A stretch of 57,125 nt of DNA, taken from Aphanothece hegewaldii CCALA 016. Its GTDB lineage: Bacteria > Cyanobacteriota > Cyanobacteriia > Cyanobacteriales > Microcystaceae. The stretch spans positions 1-57,125 of the forward strand of contig NZ_PXOH01000028.1 of NCBI RefSeq assembly GCF_003007785.1, in the 5' to 3' direction. Position numbers and translations under genes: made by a program. Below are positions 15,056-24,615 of this stretch, piece after piece. The notes under the pieces were generated by a model. It was not told where the DNA came from. It ran no database searches and saw only the letters and a list, made by a program, of their open reading frames with translations. Positions within the stretch are counted from its first letter, which is position 1. Each line of letters begins with the position of its first letter.

Positions 15056-17134
15056 TTACTTTAATTCAACCGTCGCACTCGCATCATTGCCAAAAACATC
15101 CACCAATCGTACAGCGATCTGCCTTGCAGATCCCGAAGGGTGCGCTCTGTTCCCTTTCGGTAACTCAGGACTGGTAGCCACCGTTACTACTGTTGATGAG
15201 CGTTTGCCGTTGCCTCGAATTGCTTGCCATTGTGATTTGAAGGTTTTACCGTCATAGTCCCAATCCACTGCCCAATAATCAATCAAAGCCGCGAAATTAT
15301 CTTTAATCACTTTTCTAAGTTCGGCTTTTTGTTTATCGTCGCTGAGGGGAAAATCCATCAGAACATAGCGAGCAATTTCGATAGTAATAACCACATTACC
15401 GTCACCCATATCCTGTACTTTGGGTGTACCGATGCGGAAGTAGGGTTTTTCATGGAAGAGGATTTTATCTTTAAGTCCTGCTAAATCTTCCTCATTCTTG
15501 GCTTTTTTCAAATAGTTGTAAATTTCTGGGGGAATCGTCAGGGTTTTAATTTCGGTTTTGAGTTTGCCTTTAAGTGCTTTAGTGCGACTCTCTAACTCGG
15601 TGGTGAAGTTGTAATCATAATCCCAAGCTAGGATGACTAGGGTAGAGTATCCCGTTCCATCTAGGATCTGGGCATCCTCAGCCAGTTCAATCGCTTTTTT
15701 AGCGGTCACAGGCCTGTCTGGATAACCGACATAGACTAATTCATCTCCTCTAACGCCAAGGTCAGGGCGATCACTCCGAGGGAACGCTTCGTAGAGTTTG
15801 AGAATGATACGCTGCATTTCATTGATGCGACTACCAGAGAGATAGATCATATGGCGTTGGTAGTTGCCGATGTTCTCTAGCAGGAAGGGTGAGGCTTGTT
15901 GGTTGACGAGGCGGTTTCTAGAGACTTGGATTCCCACTTTATCGAGGTTGCAACCGATCCAGCGACGGTTTAGACGTTCTGCGACTGCCATTGTGGTGCC
16001 TGAGCCGCAGAAGAAGTCTGCAACTAAATCACCTTCGTTAGATGAGGCTTTGATGATTCGTTCTAGAAATGTTTCAGGTTTTTGAGTAGGGTAATTGTAA
16101 TTTTCTATTGCTTGTGCAGACAAAGGATTAATATCTGTCCAAATTGACTGTAGCGGAACACCAGGCATTTCATCTAAATAACGCTTACGCCTGGGGCGCA
16201 TAGTATTGCTAAAAACAATTAAACCTTCCGAATATAACCGTTCCATCGTTTCATATTCATAACGCCATCCTTTATCTGGTGGATCAAATCCACGCCACTT
16301 GTACATCATGTTAGGGCGAGGATTTGGACTTGCAACATTATCAAGCGTGTATTTTCTGCCAGTACCTTCTTCTACACTTCTATAAAAATTATCAATATAA
16401 GACTGATCATAATCTGTGTATTGAACATTGTATGTAAATTCATCAGACCTTGAGTATAAAAAAACAACATCATGAATATGGTTATAAGTATGCGAATCAC
16501 TTCTAGCTGATGTTCTTTTCCATATAATTTCATTTCTAAAACTATCTAGACCAAAAATTTCATCTAAAATGATTTTTACATAATGCCCAATATGCCAGTC
16601 TAAATGAATATATATACTACCTTTACTACTAAGTAATCTTTTCATGAGTTGCAAGCGAGGGTAAATCATATCCAAATAAGAATCTAATCCTCCCTCCCAA
16701 GTATCTATATAAGCTAATCGTTCAATGATGTTGGCCTCCTTTTCTATAGTTTTGCCTTCAATTTTCAAATCAAATGAATAGTCAGCCGAGCTTTGAAACG
16801 GCGGATCGATATAAATTAAATCAATTTTCCCTGCATATCCTTGAGCTAATAACGCCTGCATCGCCAGCAAATTATCACCCCAAATCAGACGGTTCATTTT
16901 AGTTTTATCAATATTAAATCCCCCTAACGGTAACTCACCCATCTGACCAGGAAACAAAGATGTTACCCCTGGCTGTGGCATGGCAAATAACGGTAATTTT
17001 CCCTGATCTTCCTGTGGATTGGGAATGACAATCTCGGCGGTTTGAAATTCGATGTCTTTGGGATTCGGGGCGCGTTTAGGTTTATTGTCCCAAACTAATT
17101 TAGCGGAGTCTTTGCGACGGCGGTAACTTGTCAT
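15056..17134 (-). CDS. mod: Type III restriction-modification DNA methyltransferase (Mod)
   Basis: 692 residues. Motif IV DPPF at 110-113 (LIYIDPPFQSSADYSF) precedes motif I FFCGSGTT at about 374-380, the beta-class order of N6-adenine methyltransferases. TQKPETFLERIIKAS is the conserved motif X region. Length and the C-terminal domain fit type III Mod, which provides target recognition and methylation. It is the last gene of a res-UPF0158-mod operon with 2- to 10-nt gaps. Near the C-terminus an in-frame small dispersed repeat (15114-15145) adds residues of the NRAHPSGSARQ type. Recognition site not predictable by eye. Confidence 0.9.
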   Translation of the reverse strand: MTSYRRRKDSAKLVWDNKPKRAPNPKDIEFQTAEIVIPNPQEDQGKLPLFAMPQPGVTSLFPGQMGELPLGGFNIDKTKMNRLIWGDNLLAMQALLAQGYAGKIDLIYIDPPFQSSADYSFDLKIEGKTIEKEANIIERLAYIDTWEGGLDSYLDMIYPRLQLMKRLLSSKGSIYIHLDWHIGHYVKIILDEIFGLDSFRNEIIWKRTSARSDSHTYNHIHDVVFLYSRSDEFTYNVQYTDYDQSYIDNFYRSVEEGTGRKYTLDNVASPNPRPNMMYKWRGFDPPDKGWRYEYETMERLYSEGLIVFSNTMRPRRKRYLDEMPGVPLQSIWTDINPLSAQAIENYNYPTQKPETFLERIIKASSNEGDLVADFFCGSGTTMAVAERLNRRWIGCNLDKVGIQVSRNRLVNQQASPFLLENIGNYQRHMIYLSGSRINEMQRIILKLYEAFPRSDRPDLGVRGDELVYVGYPDRPVTAKKAIELAEDAQILDGTGYSTLVILAWDYDYNFTTELESRTKALKGKLKTEIKTLTIPPEIYNYLKKAKNEEDLAGLKDKILFHEKPYFRIGTPKVQDMGDGNVVITIEIARYVLMDFPLSDDKQKAELRKVIKDNFAALIDYWAVDWDYDGKTFKSQWQAIRGNGKRSSTVVTVATSPELPKGNRAHPSGSARQIAVRLVDVFGNDASATVELK
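15114..15145. repeat. Small dispersed repeat inserted in mod
   Basis: GCGATCTGCCTTGCAGATCC followed by CGAAGGGTGCGC resembles the element at 47932-47962 (reverse-complement comparison; shared TCTGC-Y-T-Y-GCAG and AAGG...CGC). It contains the GATCTGC/GCAGATC palindrome. The insertion keeps the mod frame open. Elements of this kind are known from cyanobacteria as small dispersed repeats. Confidence 0.5.
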
Positions 17135-17136
17135 GT

Positions 17137-17577
17137 TTAGCTGTTGGGTAAATTGATGTTATGTCTTTTGAGCCATTCAACGGTGCGGTTATAGCGACAC
17201 TCGCCACTGAATTCATACCAGCGATCAAGTTCATCAGATCCTTTGATGACATCTTTAAAATGAGCAAAGGGTCTTTGAAGAGCGATCGCTCTTTCTAACT
17301 GATTCTGTAATTTTGAATCTTTTACAGTTGCAATAAAATCAACCATGTCATTGTAAGCAGGCTGTGAACCGAGATGAGGAATAGAAAGATAACGCTTTTC
17401 AAACTCCTCATCATCTTCTTCATCAACTTCTAAATACAGAGGTTCGGGATCATCTTCATGTCCAAATAGAAGTTCTCCCGTTTCAAGATCAATGTATCCA
17501 TAGCATCCATCAACCTCATGCGACTCTAAAAGTGAACTGATCCGTTCAATATCATCAATACCCGAAAGTGTTGTCAT
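17137..17577 (-). CDS. UPF0158 family protein within the R-M operon
   Basis: 146 residues. RYLSIPHLGSQPAYNDMVDF, LERAIALQRPFAHFKDVIK and WYEFSGECRYNRTVEWLK are the UPF0158 signature. It sits between res (10-nt gap) and mod (2-nt gap), so all three are co-expressed. UPF0158 proteins have no settled function; association with a type III locus suggests an accessory or immunity-tuning role. The acidic middle (DEEDDEEFEKR) is notable. Confidence 0.8.
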   Translation of the reverse strand: MTTLSGIDDIERISSLLESHEVDGCYGYIDLETGELLFGHEDDPEPLYLEVDEEDDEEFEKRYLSIPHLGSQPAYNDMVDFIATVKDSKLQNQLERAIALQRPFAHFKDVIKGSDELDRWYEFSGECRYNRTVEWLKRHNINLPNS

Positions 17578-17587
17578 ATTTCCTCTT

Positions 17588-20425
17588 TTAAACCTCTAAT
17601 CCCAATTCACCATATAACCCTGCTACTAACATGACGACTTCCTGCCTCATCAGTGGCAACAGGGCATTAAATGAAGCTCCTTCATTAGCATTAAAAACAC
17701 TCTGCTTGAGTAAAATGTATTCCCACTCTTGCGGTTGGTCGATGCCTAGAGGTGGTGTGACTCTCGATGCAGATTTACACCATGCTACGGCCGCTTGTGC
17801 TTTAAGAGCAGTGTCAGATTGCGTCATCAGATGATCGCCTTTCGTCTCCAAGATAAACATTTTACTGGCTGTCTTGACGATAAAATCAGGTTCGTACTTG
17901 CGTTGTATCCCCCTGTCATCTCGATAAGCGATCGCTAATTCATGTTTCCTGTCTAACTTGGCAAAGGCCAACACTTCAGGAGAAGGAATTAGTAGTTTAG
18001 TCATAACCTGACGTTCAAAACCACCTTTTTCTGACTGCACCGCTTGATAGGGATAGATACAGCGCGGCGTAATCACCATATTTTTGAAGCGCATCAACAA
18101 CCGAGGAACATCTGATAAACTACGCCATGTGGCACTCGGATGATAGAGCAGATCGTCAGTCGCTTTGGTGATCGCTGTCCTGATCTGATCACTGACAAAA
18201 TTAATGACCTGCTGATTTTGCAATACTCGGTAATTATCGGGTTCGGTGAAGTCGATTTCTTTGGTAAACAAGCGACGGGTTACATATTCATCGACTAATC
18301 CAGTAATTTCAGTACACAAACCGCTTAGATGGGTGGTCTTCTTCGATTGGGTGACAGCGCGGGCCACTCGTTGCAGAAAGTAGAAATAGTCAAAATAATC
18401 GTTCTCTAGTTCCCATGTTTTCGCCTTCGTGTCCGTCTCTACATGAACATCGGTGATCATCGTTTTAATCGGCATCGATTTCTGAGTTTCAAATGGCACC
18501 ATATAATGACCTAACTTCATCACATCGATCTCATGGAGCTTAGGCATCGGAATATCATCGTAAATCTGCACTGGCCATTTAATGTCATACTTATCGAGGC
18601 GATCGCTTTGAGCATCGACAGGCATTAAATCACCTGTAGCCTTCTTCGTAGAACTATCCCCAGAGGCGATCGCATAACCTTGCGCCCTCAGATAGTTTTC
18701 GTAAAAGTCTTTAAACTTGGGGTGTTCGACGAGAAAGAGGCAATCAAAAGCATTACTAGGGGCTTCACGATTGAGCAGTTGTTGACGGGCTTCCTCTTTC
18801 AGATCTTGAATCTGATCATACTCGCTCTTATAGGCAGGAAACATCAAACGCAATCCACGCCCGACAATTTGCTCTAATAACAGATCAGCCTCAGATGCCC
18901 GCAGCATGACGATGACACAGATATTAGTACGGTCAAAGCCTTCTCGCACTGATAGCACCGACACCACCACTTGAAGCGGTAGACGATCGTTATCAATATC
19001 ATTTAACTTATTAGCCGCAGCTTCATAATCAGCCGTTTTAAGGTTGGAATGATAGACCACTGTGCGATCGCTGTCATAATAATCTCCATCTCGGTTTGCC
19101 AGCGTGTTGAAATAGTCTCCAACGAGATCAGCGACTTCTGTTTCTTCAGCTAGAACGAGCATGACAGGCTTACGGTCAATTCCCTTAGCTTTGAATTCCT
19201 CTGTTAGCTGCTCTAACTTCTCCTTGCCGATTTCTAACATGATTTTCTGGCCAGGAGACAAACCGAGAATTTTCCCTCGCCTCTTTCCTGTTGTGGGTTC
19301 TCGTTCGGCGCGGAAATCAAGGGCTTCTAGGTTGTAACCCTGACGCTGCTCTAAAAATAGCTGTTTAACCAATAGATCCGCCGAAGCTTGGGCGAGGTCA
19401 TAATCATAGATGATGTGGGGAAAATAATCTTTACTGTCACCACTGCCATAGAAAGGTGTCGCACTAAAATCAATTTGTTGAAAGACTCTTTGCCCTTCAA
19501 GATGCTGCTCAATCTGGCGATCGTGCAAGAAAGTCATAAACCGCCGCCAAACTAACTCCTCATCTCGACCTGTATCTCTATTGGGTCGTCTAGTGGCGTG
19601 AACATGGTGCGCTTCATCATTGAGGATACAAAGATCAGGATATTGAGTCAGTAAATCAGCGATAATTTCTGCTTTTGGGATCTCCTCCCTTTCCCCTAAG
19701 AACGTTTCCCACAGTGACGGGTTATCCTTAGCAAAGCGAAATTGCTGCCAGTTCGTGACCACTAAGAAAGCATCATCGGTTAAAGTCAAATTTTCCCGAA
19801 AGTCGCTAGGGGTGTATAGCTCGAAGTGAAAGCGATCGCGCCATCTAGCCCCAGGCGGCACAAATAGAGGTAAGTTTTTTAGATCATTTTCGATTGAATA
19901 GATAATCCGCTTTTGTACTTCTTTTCCTGGCGTAACAATCAAAAATCGTTTAGTAAATCCTAGCGGAGTGGGACGCGGTTGACCCTCACCATCTCTTAGC
20001 AGTTCTCCATTTAGTGCATTGAAATAATGCCACACTAGCAGCGCATTGAGTACCCATGTTTTACCGCTTCCTGTAGCCATCTTCAAACAGTATTTTGGAA
20101 ATGCGATCGCTTCTAATTCATTCCGTAACACTGTAGATTGAGCCGCTTCGGCCACTCTCGGATTATTAGGGGAAAACTCTTGATACAACTGATAGGGATT
20201 AGCAATACCTAAAATTTCATGACAATAGATGATTGTCTCTATGGCCTGTTGCTGGCAAGGATGAAAGTTAGCTCCATCCCGTTCTTCTTCAAACCAGTAG
20301 CTTAACAGTTCTGCGGTGGTACGAGTAACACCCGCCCATCCTGTATTACGCCATCCTACGAGATCTGCTTTTAATAAAGTGGGTAATAATAACCCGATCG
20401 TCCTAACCGTAGTGCTAGAGGTCAT
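17588..20425 (-). CDS. res: Type III restriction enzyme Res subunit (SF2 helicase-nuclease)
   Basis: 945 residues. Walker A MATGSGKT lies at about 116-123, the DEAH-like box NDEAHHVH at about 268-275 and motif III-type DFSATP at about 320. Motif VI-type QIVGRGLRLMFP lies near 515-525. The C-terminal nuclease PDFIVKTASKMFILETKGD (about 845-865) is a PD-(D/E)xK fold with catalytic D, E and K present. Together with Mod it would form a complete type III system that translocates or slides and cuts unmodified DNA. It is the first gene of the operon. A type ISP-like or orphan helicase role is less likely given the adjacent mod. Confidence 0.9.
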   Translation of the reverse strand: MTSSTTVRTIGLLLPTLLKADLVGWRNTGWAGVTRTTAELLSYWFEEERDGANFHPCQQQAIETIIYCHEILGIANPYQLYQEFSPNNPRVAEAAQSTVLRNELEAIAFPKYCLKMATGSGKTWVLNALLVWHYFNALNGELLRDGEGQPRPTPLGFTKRFLIVTPGKEVQKRIIYSIENDLKNLPLFVPPGARWRDRFHFELYTPSDFRENLTLTDDAFLVVTNWQQFRFAKDNPSLWETFLGEREEIPKAEIIADLLTQYPDLCILNDEAHHVHATRRPNRDTGRDEELVWRRFMTFLHDRQIEQHLEGQRVFQQIDFSATPFYGSGDSKDYFPHIIYDYDLAQASADLLVKQLFLEQRQGYNLEALDFRAEREPTTGKRRGKILGLSPGQKIMLEIGKEKLEQLTEEFKAKGIDRKPVMLVLAEETEVADLVGDYFNTLANRDGDYYDSDRTVVYHSNLKTADYEAAANKLNDIDNDRLPLQVVVSVLSVREGFDRTNICVIVMLRASEADLLLEQIVGRGLRLMFPAYKSEYDQIQDLKEEARQQLLNREAPSNAFDCLFLVEHPKFKDFYENYLRAQGYAIASGDSSTKKATGDLMPVDAQSDRLDKYDIKWPVQIYDDIPMPKLHEIDVMKLGHYMVPFETQKSMPIKTMITDVHVETDTKAKTWELENDYFDYFYFLQRVARAVTQSKKTTHLSGLCTEITGLVDEYVTRRLFTKEIDFTEPDNYRVLQNQQVINFVSDQIRTAITKATDDLLYHPSATWRSLSDVPRLLMRFKNMVITPRCIYPYQAVQSEKGGFERQVMTKLLIPSPEVLAFAKLDRKHELAIAYRDDRGIQRKYEPDFIVKTASKMFILETKGDHLMTQSDTALKAQAAVAWCKSASRVTPPLGIDQPQEWEYILLKQSVFNANEGASFNALLPLMRQEVVMLVAGLYGELGLEV

Positions 20426-20733
20426 AAACTAGAGAGTTGCTTTTATCTCTATAATTCCCAACTAGCTTCGTAATATTGCTATTTGCAGTAATGCGTCATT
20501 AAATAGCTAACGTTTGCCCGTGAATGAATCCTCACTAAGATGATAAGTTCAATTAAAGTACATAAGTACATAAGCCCATAAAAAATATTTGTCAAAATTT
20601 TCTATGTAGTTTAATATGAAAGAAGGTTTAGAAAACGACTTACTTAATGATTGAAGCCAAACCCACTAAAAGGATTACTTTTAGGGAAATTAGGCACACT
20701 CTTATAAATTGCGATTAAATAAATTAATAAATT
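20426..20733. other. Intergenic region between res and the next plus-strand gene
   Basis: AT-rich, divergent promoters expected. A direct repeat AGTACATAAGTACATAAG lies near 20556-20573. No open frame with a ribosome site was seen. Confidence 0.4.
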
Positions 20734-20955
20734 ATGAATGACTTATTAAGAGAGTTAGCAAGTTATGGTGTTAATATTTATGATCCAAGCTTAAGACAAC
20801 TTTGTTATGAATATATCAATGATTACGAACGAATTAAAAAAGCTGTAGAAGCTTTGAAAGAAGCACTAGAGCAAAATCGTGTTCAAAACCCAACTGCATT
20901 TATTAAAGCAGCAATTAGAAATGGTTATGAACCATACGATTCTTCTGCCGCTTAA
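20734..20955 (+). CDS. Small hypothetical helical protein
   Basis: 73 residues, MNDLLRELASYGVNIYDPSL..., with a helix-rich body (AVEALKEALEQNRVQNPTAF) and ending AAIRNGYEPYDSSAA. The FIKAAIRNGYEP segment resembles the ends of replication-initiator or primase C-terminal helical domains in cyanobacteria, but the protein is too short to assign. It stands alone between the R-M locus and an AT-rich orphan gene. Confidence 0.6.
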   Translation: MNDLLRELASYGVNIYDPSLRQLCYEYINDYERIKKAVEALKEALEQNRVQNPTAFIKAAIRNGYEPYDSSAA

Positions 20956-21097
20956 TTGAATTACCTTATGAAAAGTGAGGCAAGCAGGATAAATTCTAGT
21001 CTTGCCTGTAGTTTTCATAATCAAACAAATAAATAATTTTTGGTTGGTATTAAACCCAAAACTTATAGATTATTAATCTATTTTATTATTTTTAATC

Positions 21098-22066
21098 ATG
21101 AAAAACGAAACTTCTATTAAAATCACTGTAAACAATGGTATTTTAACAATTAATGTTGATGTTAAAAAATTCGTGGAAATTTTTAAGACAGTATTAACTG
21201 TAGCTGACAGCAAACTAAATAATATAGATTCATCAAATCTTAATAATATTAGAATCGAAGATGAATCTAAAATTGAATCTGATGAAGCACTAGAAGATAT
21301 TTTGTTAAATTTTTTAAAAGGATTGCGAGAACTAAAAGGCGGCTTAGATTCATGGATTTTAAAAAAACGCTCAACATATATCACAATTCGTTCTAACTTG
21401 AAGCAGTATACATCTGGTAAAAGTGCAATTTATTACAGTATCGGACGAGATAGGCAATTATCACTTTCTATACATAATTCTATTATCGATAAAAATTTAA
21501 TAGAAATTTTCACTTTTGATAATATTTTTGGCGATTTAGATTCTCATTCAACTTTTTATTATATTAATGATTTTTGTGAATATAATGAAAATTTAATTAA
21601 TTATAGAAATAAAAATATTTCTGAGGCAAAATTTAAAATATTATTTGATTTTATTAGTAAAGACAATTCAAAACTAAAAGAATACTTTCTACTTGACGAA
21701 AACAAAAAGACAAATCTGTTAATTCTACCTCCAGTTACTAATATTATTTTGTACGAAAAATTAATAGAAGAAATAAGTAGCGATGCTCGTCTATTTTATT
21801 CTCCAGAAAAAACAGAACAACAGGTTGTCATAGAAACATTATCTCGGCTTATAAAATTTCATGAAAATATGGATGATGACTTAATTGACTACACAGGTTT
21901 TCTTGAGCAATTAACCTTAAAAGAAATAGCTTTCCCTACCGATCATGAGAAGCGGTTTCCAGGAACAAAACGGATAATTTTTAGAAAACAAGATTCTCTT
22001 AAAGATTTTTTAGAAGTCATTAAAAACGATTTAGAAGATTTCCTTGAAACTAATGGTGTTTTTTAA
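21098..22066 (+). CDS. AT-rich orphan protein of unknown function
   Basis: 322 residues with no recognised motif, signal peptide or TM helix. It opens with KNETSIKITVNNGILTINVD and has an acidic N-terminal third. A basic stretch (LKKRSTYITIRSNLKQY) and an aromatic C-terminal half follow. Codon use is strongly A/T-biased compared with neighbours, which suggests recent transfer. Its place next to a restriction-modification operon fits a defence-island passenger. Alternatives such as an anti-restriction or toxin protein cannot be separated here. Confidence 0.7.
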   Translation: MKNETSIKITVNNGILTINVDVKKFVEIFKTVLTVADSKLNNIDSSNLNNIRIEDESKIESDEALEDILLNFLKGLRELKGGLDSWILKKRSTYITIRSNLKQYTSGKSAIYYSIGRDRQLSLSIHNSIIDKNLIEIFTFDNIFGDLDSHSTFYYINDFCEYNENLINYRNKNISEAKFKILFDFISKDNSKLKEYFLLDENKKTNLLILPPVTNIILYEKLIEEISSDARLFYSPEKTEQQVVIETLSRLIKFHENMDDDLIDYTGFLEQLTLKEIAFPTDHEKRFPGTKRIIFRKQDSLKDFLEVIKNDLEDFLETNGVF

Positions 22067-22148
22067 AACTAATGATATTGTTCTATTGCTATTTAAGAAC
22101 GCAGTGTCGCTTTTTTAGTCTTTGAAGAACGCGATCGTCATTACGTCA

Positions 22149-22382
22149 TTAATTTAAAATATCCAGTACATCTTTCAATTCAATCTGTTCTGAAGGCAAG
22201 TTTAGAGAATAACCAAGCTGTCTCGCTCGTTCGGTCATCTCAAGAGAAAAGAAATCTGGCCCAATAAAGTTATGACAAGTTGCCCAGTAAATCGGGTAGT
22301 TATCACTATCATTTGAAAAACTCTTTTGTGAGAAACATTTTTCATCGTGGCTCACAATGTTTTGGCTTCTGAGCGCGAACAT
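22149..22382 (-). CDS. Small hypothetical protein
   Basis: 77 residues, MFALRSQNIVSHDEKCFSQK..., with YPIYWATCHNFIGPDFFSLE and a C-terminal ELKDVLDILN. It could be an intact small gene or the end of a larger broken one. The region between it and the orphan gene is only about 80 nt and contains HIP1-like sequence. Not recognised. Confidence 0.4.
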   Translation of the reverse strand: MFALRSQNIVSHDEKCFSQKSFSNDSDNYPIYWATCHNFIGPDFFSLEMTERARQLGYSLNLPSEQIELKDVLDILN

Positions 22383-22484
22383 AAGCCTCTTTTCCCTAAT
22401 AATAACAAATTTAGGGGTATCACTTTTCCTCTGCGGAATGCAGTCGATGACACCCCAATGACAAGATTACAAGCTCAGTCGAGT

Positions 22485-23606
22485 TTAAGCGGTTTTAAGA
22501 AGTGCTTTTTGTTGCAATAAATTGATGACCGAAGCCTTTTCTAACAAGCCAACAACGATCCCATTTTCATTTACTACCGCTAACTGGGGAATTCTTTGCT
22601 GTTCTAGCAGTTTGACAACCTCTAATAAGGTTTGATTAGAGCGAACAGTTGTTAAAACTTGGTTGGGTTGTATTAACTCTTTAACTAGGATTTTTGTCCA
22701 ATCAGAGGTCGCTACTTTTTTTAGATCATCTGTAGCGATCGCTCCCAGTAAATTGCCCGCTTCGTCAGTCACTAAGAACTTACTCCATTTATTCTGTCCA
22801 ATCACATAATCGTTGGCAAAAGAACGCAAGTTTAGATCTTGGTTAACAATTGGACTATTAGGAATCACTGCATCTTTAGCCGTCAATCCATTCATCGTTT
22901 CTTGAACTTGGGCTGATTGAGCAGAACTTCCTGCATTTTGTAACAAGAAGAAGCCAATCAATACTGTCCAAAAGCTACCAATGGGACTTAACCCAACAAC
23001 AGCTAATCCGCCGATTATGATCGCTAACCAACCGAAAACTTGACCGACTCTACTGGCAAAAATAATCCCTTGATTTGGATTACCTGTAATCTTCCACACT
23101 AAGGCTTTGAGGACGTTTCCACCATCTAAGGGTAAGCCTGGGATCAGGTTGAATAATGCTAATGCTAAATTAATTGAAGCGAGTAAAGAAATGATCGCAG
23201 CGATTGGTAATGGCAGCGACACATTAACGCCAATTATTGTAAATAGGCCAAAGAGGAGCAAGCTGACGAGGGGGCCGGCAATAGCGACTGAAAAAGCTTC
23301 TAATGGTGTTTCTGATTCTTTTTCTAAGCTGGCTAAACCACCAAAGATAAACAAAGTAATGGATTTGACTCCAATTTTTTGAGAGATAGCGACCAAGCTA
23401 TGACCCAATTCATGGGCAATTACTGAAGCAAATAATAACAGTGCGGTCACTAAGCCTAAAATCCAAGGAGTAATGCCGCCGAGTTGAGGAAATACAGCAA
23501 GCTCTCCTCCATAAGTCAACGTGACTATCCCTAGCACGATAAACCAAGAAGGACTCACATAAAAAGGAATCCCAAATAAATTACCGACACGTATGTTGCC
23601 GTTCAT
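22485..23606 (-). CDS. Site-2 protease family (M50) membrane protease with CBS pair
   Basis: 373 residues. HELGH (65-69) supplies two zinc-binding His and the catalytic Glu; NLIPGLPLDGG (about 153-163) supplies the third ligand Asp. Around them lie about six TM segments. Residues about 240-370 form a CBS-domain pair (AVIPNSPIVNQDL, VLTTVRSNQTLLEVVKLLEQ, LAVVNENGIVVGLL) that may sense adenosyl ligands. This is the group III S2P type common in cyanobacteria, cleaving membrane substrates. No anti-sigma factor is adjacent. A plasmid location is unusual but seen. Confidence 0.9.
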   Translation of the reverse strand: MNGNIRVGNLFGIPFYVSPSWFIVLGIVTLTYGGELAVFPQLGGITPWILGLVTALLLFASVIAHELGHSLVAISQKIGVKSITLFIFGGLASLEKESETPLEAFSVAIAGPLVSLLLFGLFTIIGVNVSLPLPIAAIISLLASINLALALFNLIPGLPLDGGNVLKALVWKITGNPNQGIIFASRVGQVFGWLAIIIGGLAVVGLSPIGSFWTVLIGFFLLQNAGSSAQSAQVQETMNGLTAKDAVIPNSPIVNQDLNLRSFANDYVIGQNKWSKFLVTDEAGNLLGAIATDDLKKVATSDWTKILVKELIQPNQVLTTVRSNQTLLEVVKLLEQQRIPQLAVVNENGIVVGLLEKASVINLLQQKALLKTA

Positions 23607-23762
23607 CGGACAATCTCCTAATCTAATGTTCGCTCTTGCTTTACTTAAAATTGTAACGAAATGTAAAATTTATGAGAGAAAGAAATAGTAGTGAAAGCCG
23701 CACCATTATGTCAGTTTTGTCAGTCAGCCAAAGAAGGTAGCCATTTCAAGCTATCCATTTTT

Positions 23763-23912
23763 TTATTTAACTTCTGCCTTAGACGACTGATATTCAATCC
23801 ACAGAGCGATCGCTTTCAGCATTTTTTCCTTATAATCCGGCGGTAATTCATCAAACTTTTTCGCCATTTCTGGCACTGTTGCATCGACTGGAAAAAAAAC
23901 ACTGCTCGCCAT
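23763..23912 (-). CDS. Small protein co-transcribed with the XRE regulator
   Basis: 49 residues starting MASSVFFPVDATVPEMAKKF after an AGAGGA site, body LPPDYKEKMLKAIALWIEYQ. It begins 33 nt downstream of the XRE gene on the same strand. Its helical acidic form fits the small partner of a regulator or antitoxin-like pair. Too short to name. Confidence 0.55.
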   Translation of the reverse strand: MASSVFFPVDATVPEMAKKFDELPPDYKEKMLKAIALWIEYQSSKAEVK

Positions 23913-23945
23913 GTTTTGTCCTCTGTGAACCTTTGTTAAAAAAGG

Positions 23946-24377
23946 TTAAGAAACCATAGCTTCTTTATACATCTTTGACGATTTTGATTCATGCGGGGAT
24001 TTACGGAGAGAAGCAGAGTTTTCTAGAGTTTTGTTGGCTTCCTCCTGAGATAAATTATCAGCAAAAGCACTAATCAGCGCGGCGAATTGACTGTTGCCCA
24101 TCACTTGAAGTAAGTCTTGTGGCTCTGCATTCTCTACGATCTGCTTCAAAGAAGGACGACCAGTATAACCTGTTAAATCTTCAAAAAAATTCTGTTCAGC
24201 CCCTGGTGAAACGCTTTCCATTGCTTTTATCATTCGCCAAAGTGTGTCTGTCGTAACATCTCTTTCACCACTCAAAAACTTGGAAATGTGGTTTTGACTT
24301 ATACCTGTTACATCGGATATTGCTTTTCCTGTAATACCCCTTGATTCTTTAACTTTCTTAAAGATTTCTCTGAACAT
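23946..24377 (-). CDS. XRE-family HTH regulator
   Basis: 143 residues. An N-terminal Cro/CI HTH at about 5-60: ESRGITGKAISDVTGISQNH then ISKFLSGERDVTTDTLWRMI. The C-terminal half is helical (SLKQIVENAEPQDLLQVMGN) and ends with a Ser/Lys-rich tail. It probably represses its own operon with the 49-residue gene. It faces away from the replication module starting at 24616, so the shared upstream region (24378-24615) may hold its operator. Confidence 0.85.
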   Translation of the reverse strand: MFREIFKKVKESRGITGKAISDVTGISQNHISKFLSGERDVTTDTLWRMIKAMESVSPGAEQNFFEDLTGYTGRPSLKQIVENAEPQDLLQVMGNSQFAALISAFADNLSQEEANKTLENSASLRKSPHESKSSKMYKEAMVS

Positions 24378-24564
24378 ATGGCAGAAATCTACTTATAAGT
24401 GTATTTTTATTATATATTAACTTATGCGTTATTATTTATTTTCCTCTAACTCTATTATGCGCGACAAATCGAAAAAGCAAAATGCCTGAACCCTGTTTTG
24501 ATACAAATCCTAACTAGACAAGCGATCGCTTATCTTTTGTACACGTTCTTTTCAAAAAAAACAA

Positions 24565-24590
24565 GCCCCAATCTGGTTAGGGAACGGGGC
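24565..24590 (+). promoter_or_regulatory. Hairpin ahead of the replication module
   Basis: GCCCC (24565-24569) pairs with GGGGC (24586-24590) around a 16-nt loop, preceded by an A-run and located 25 nt before ATG 24616. Read on the minus strand it is followed by a T-run, so it could terminate leftward transcription; on the plus strand it would sit in the leader of the replication operon. Confidence 0.45.
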
Positions 24591-24615
24591 AACTAATTCA
24601 AAAAACATCTCTATC

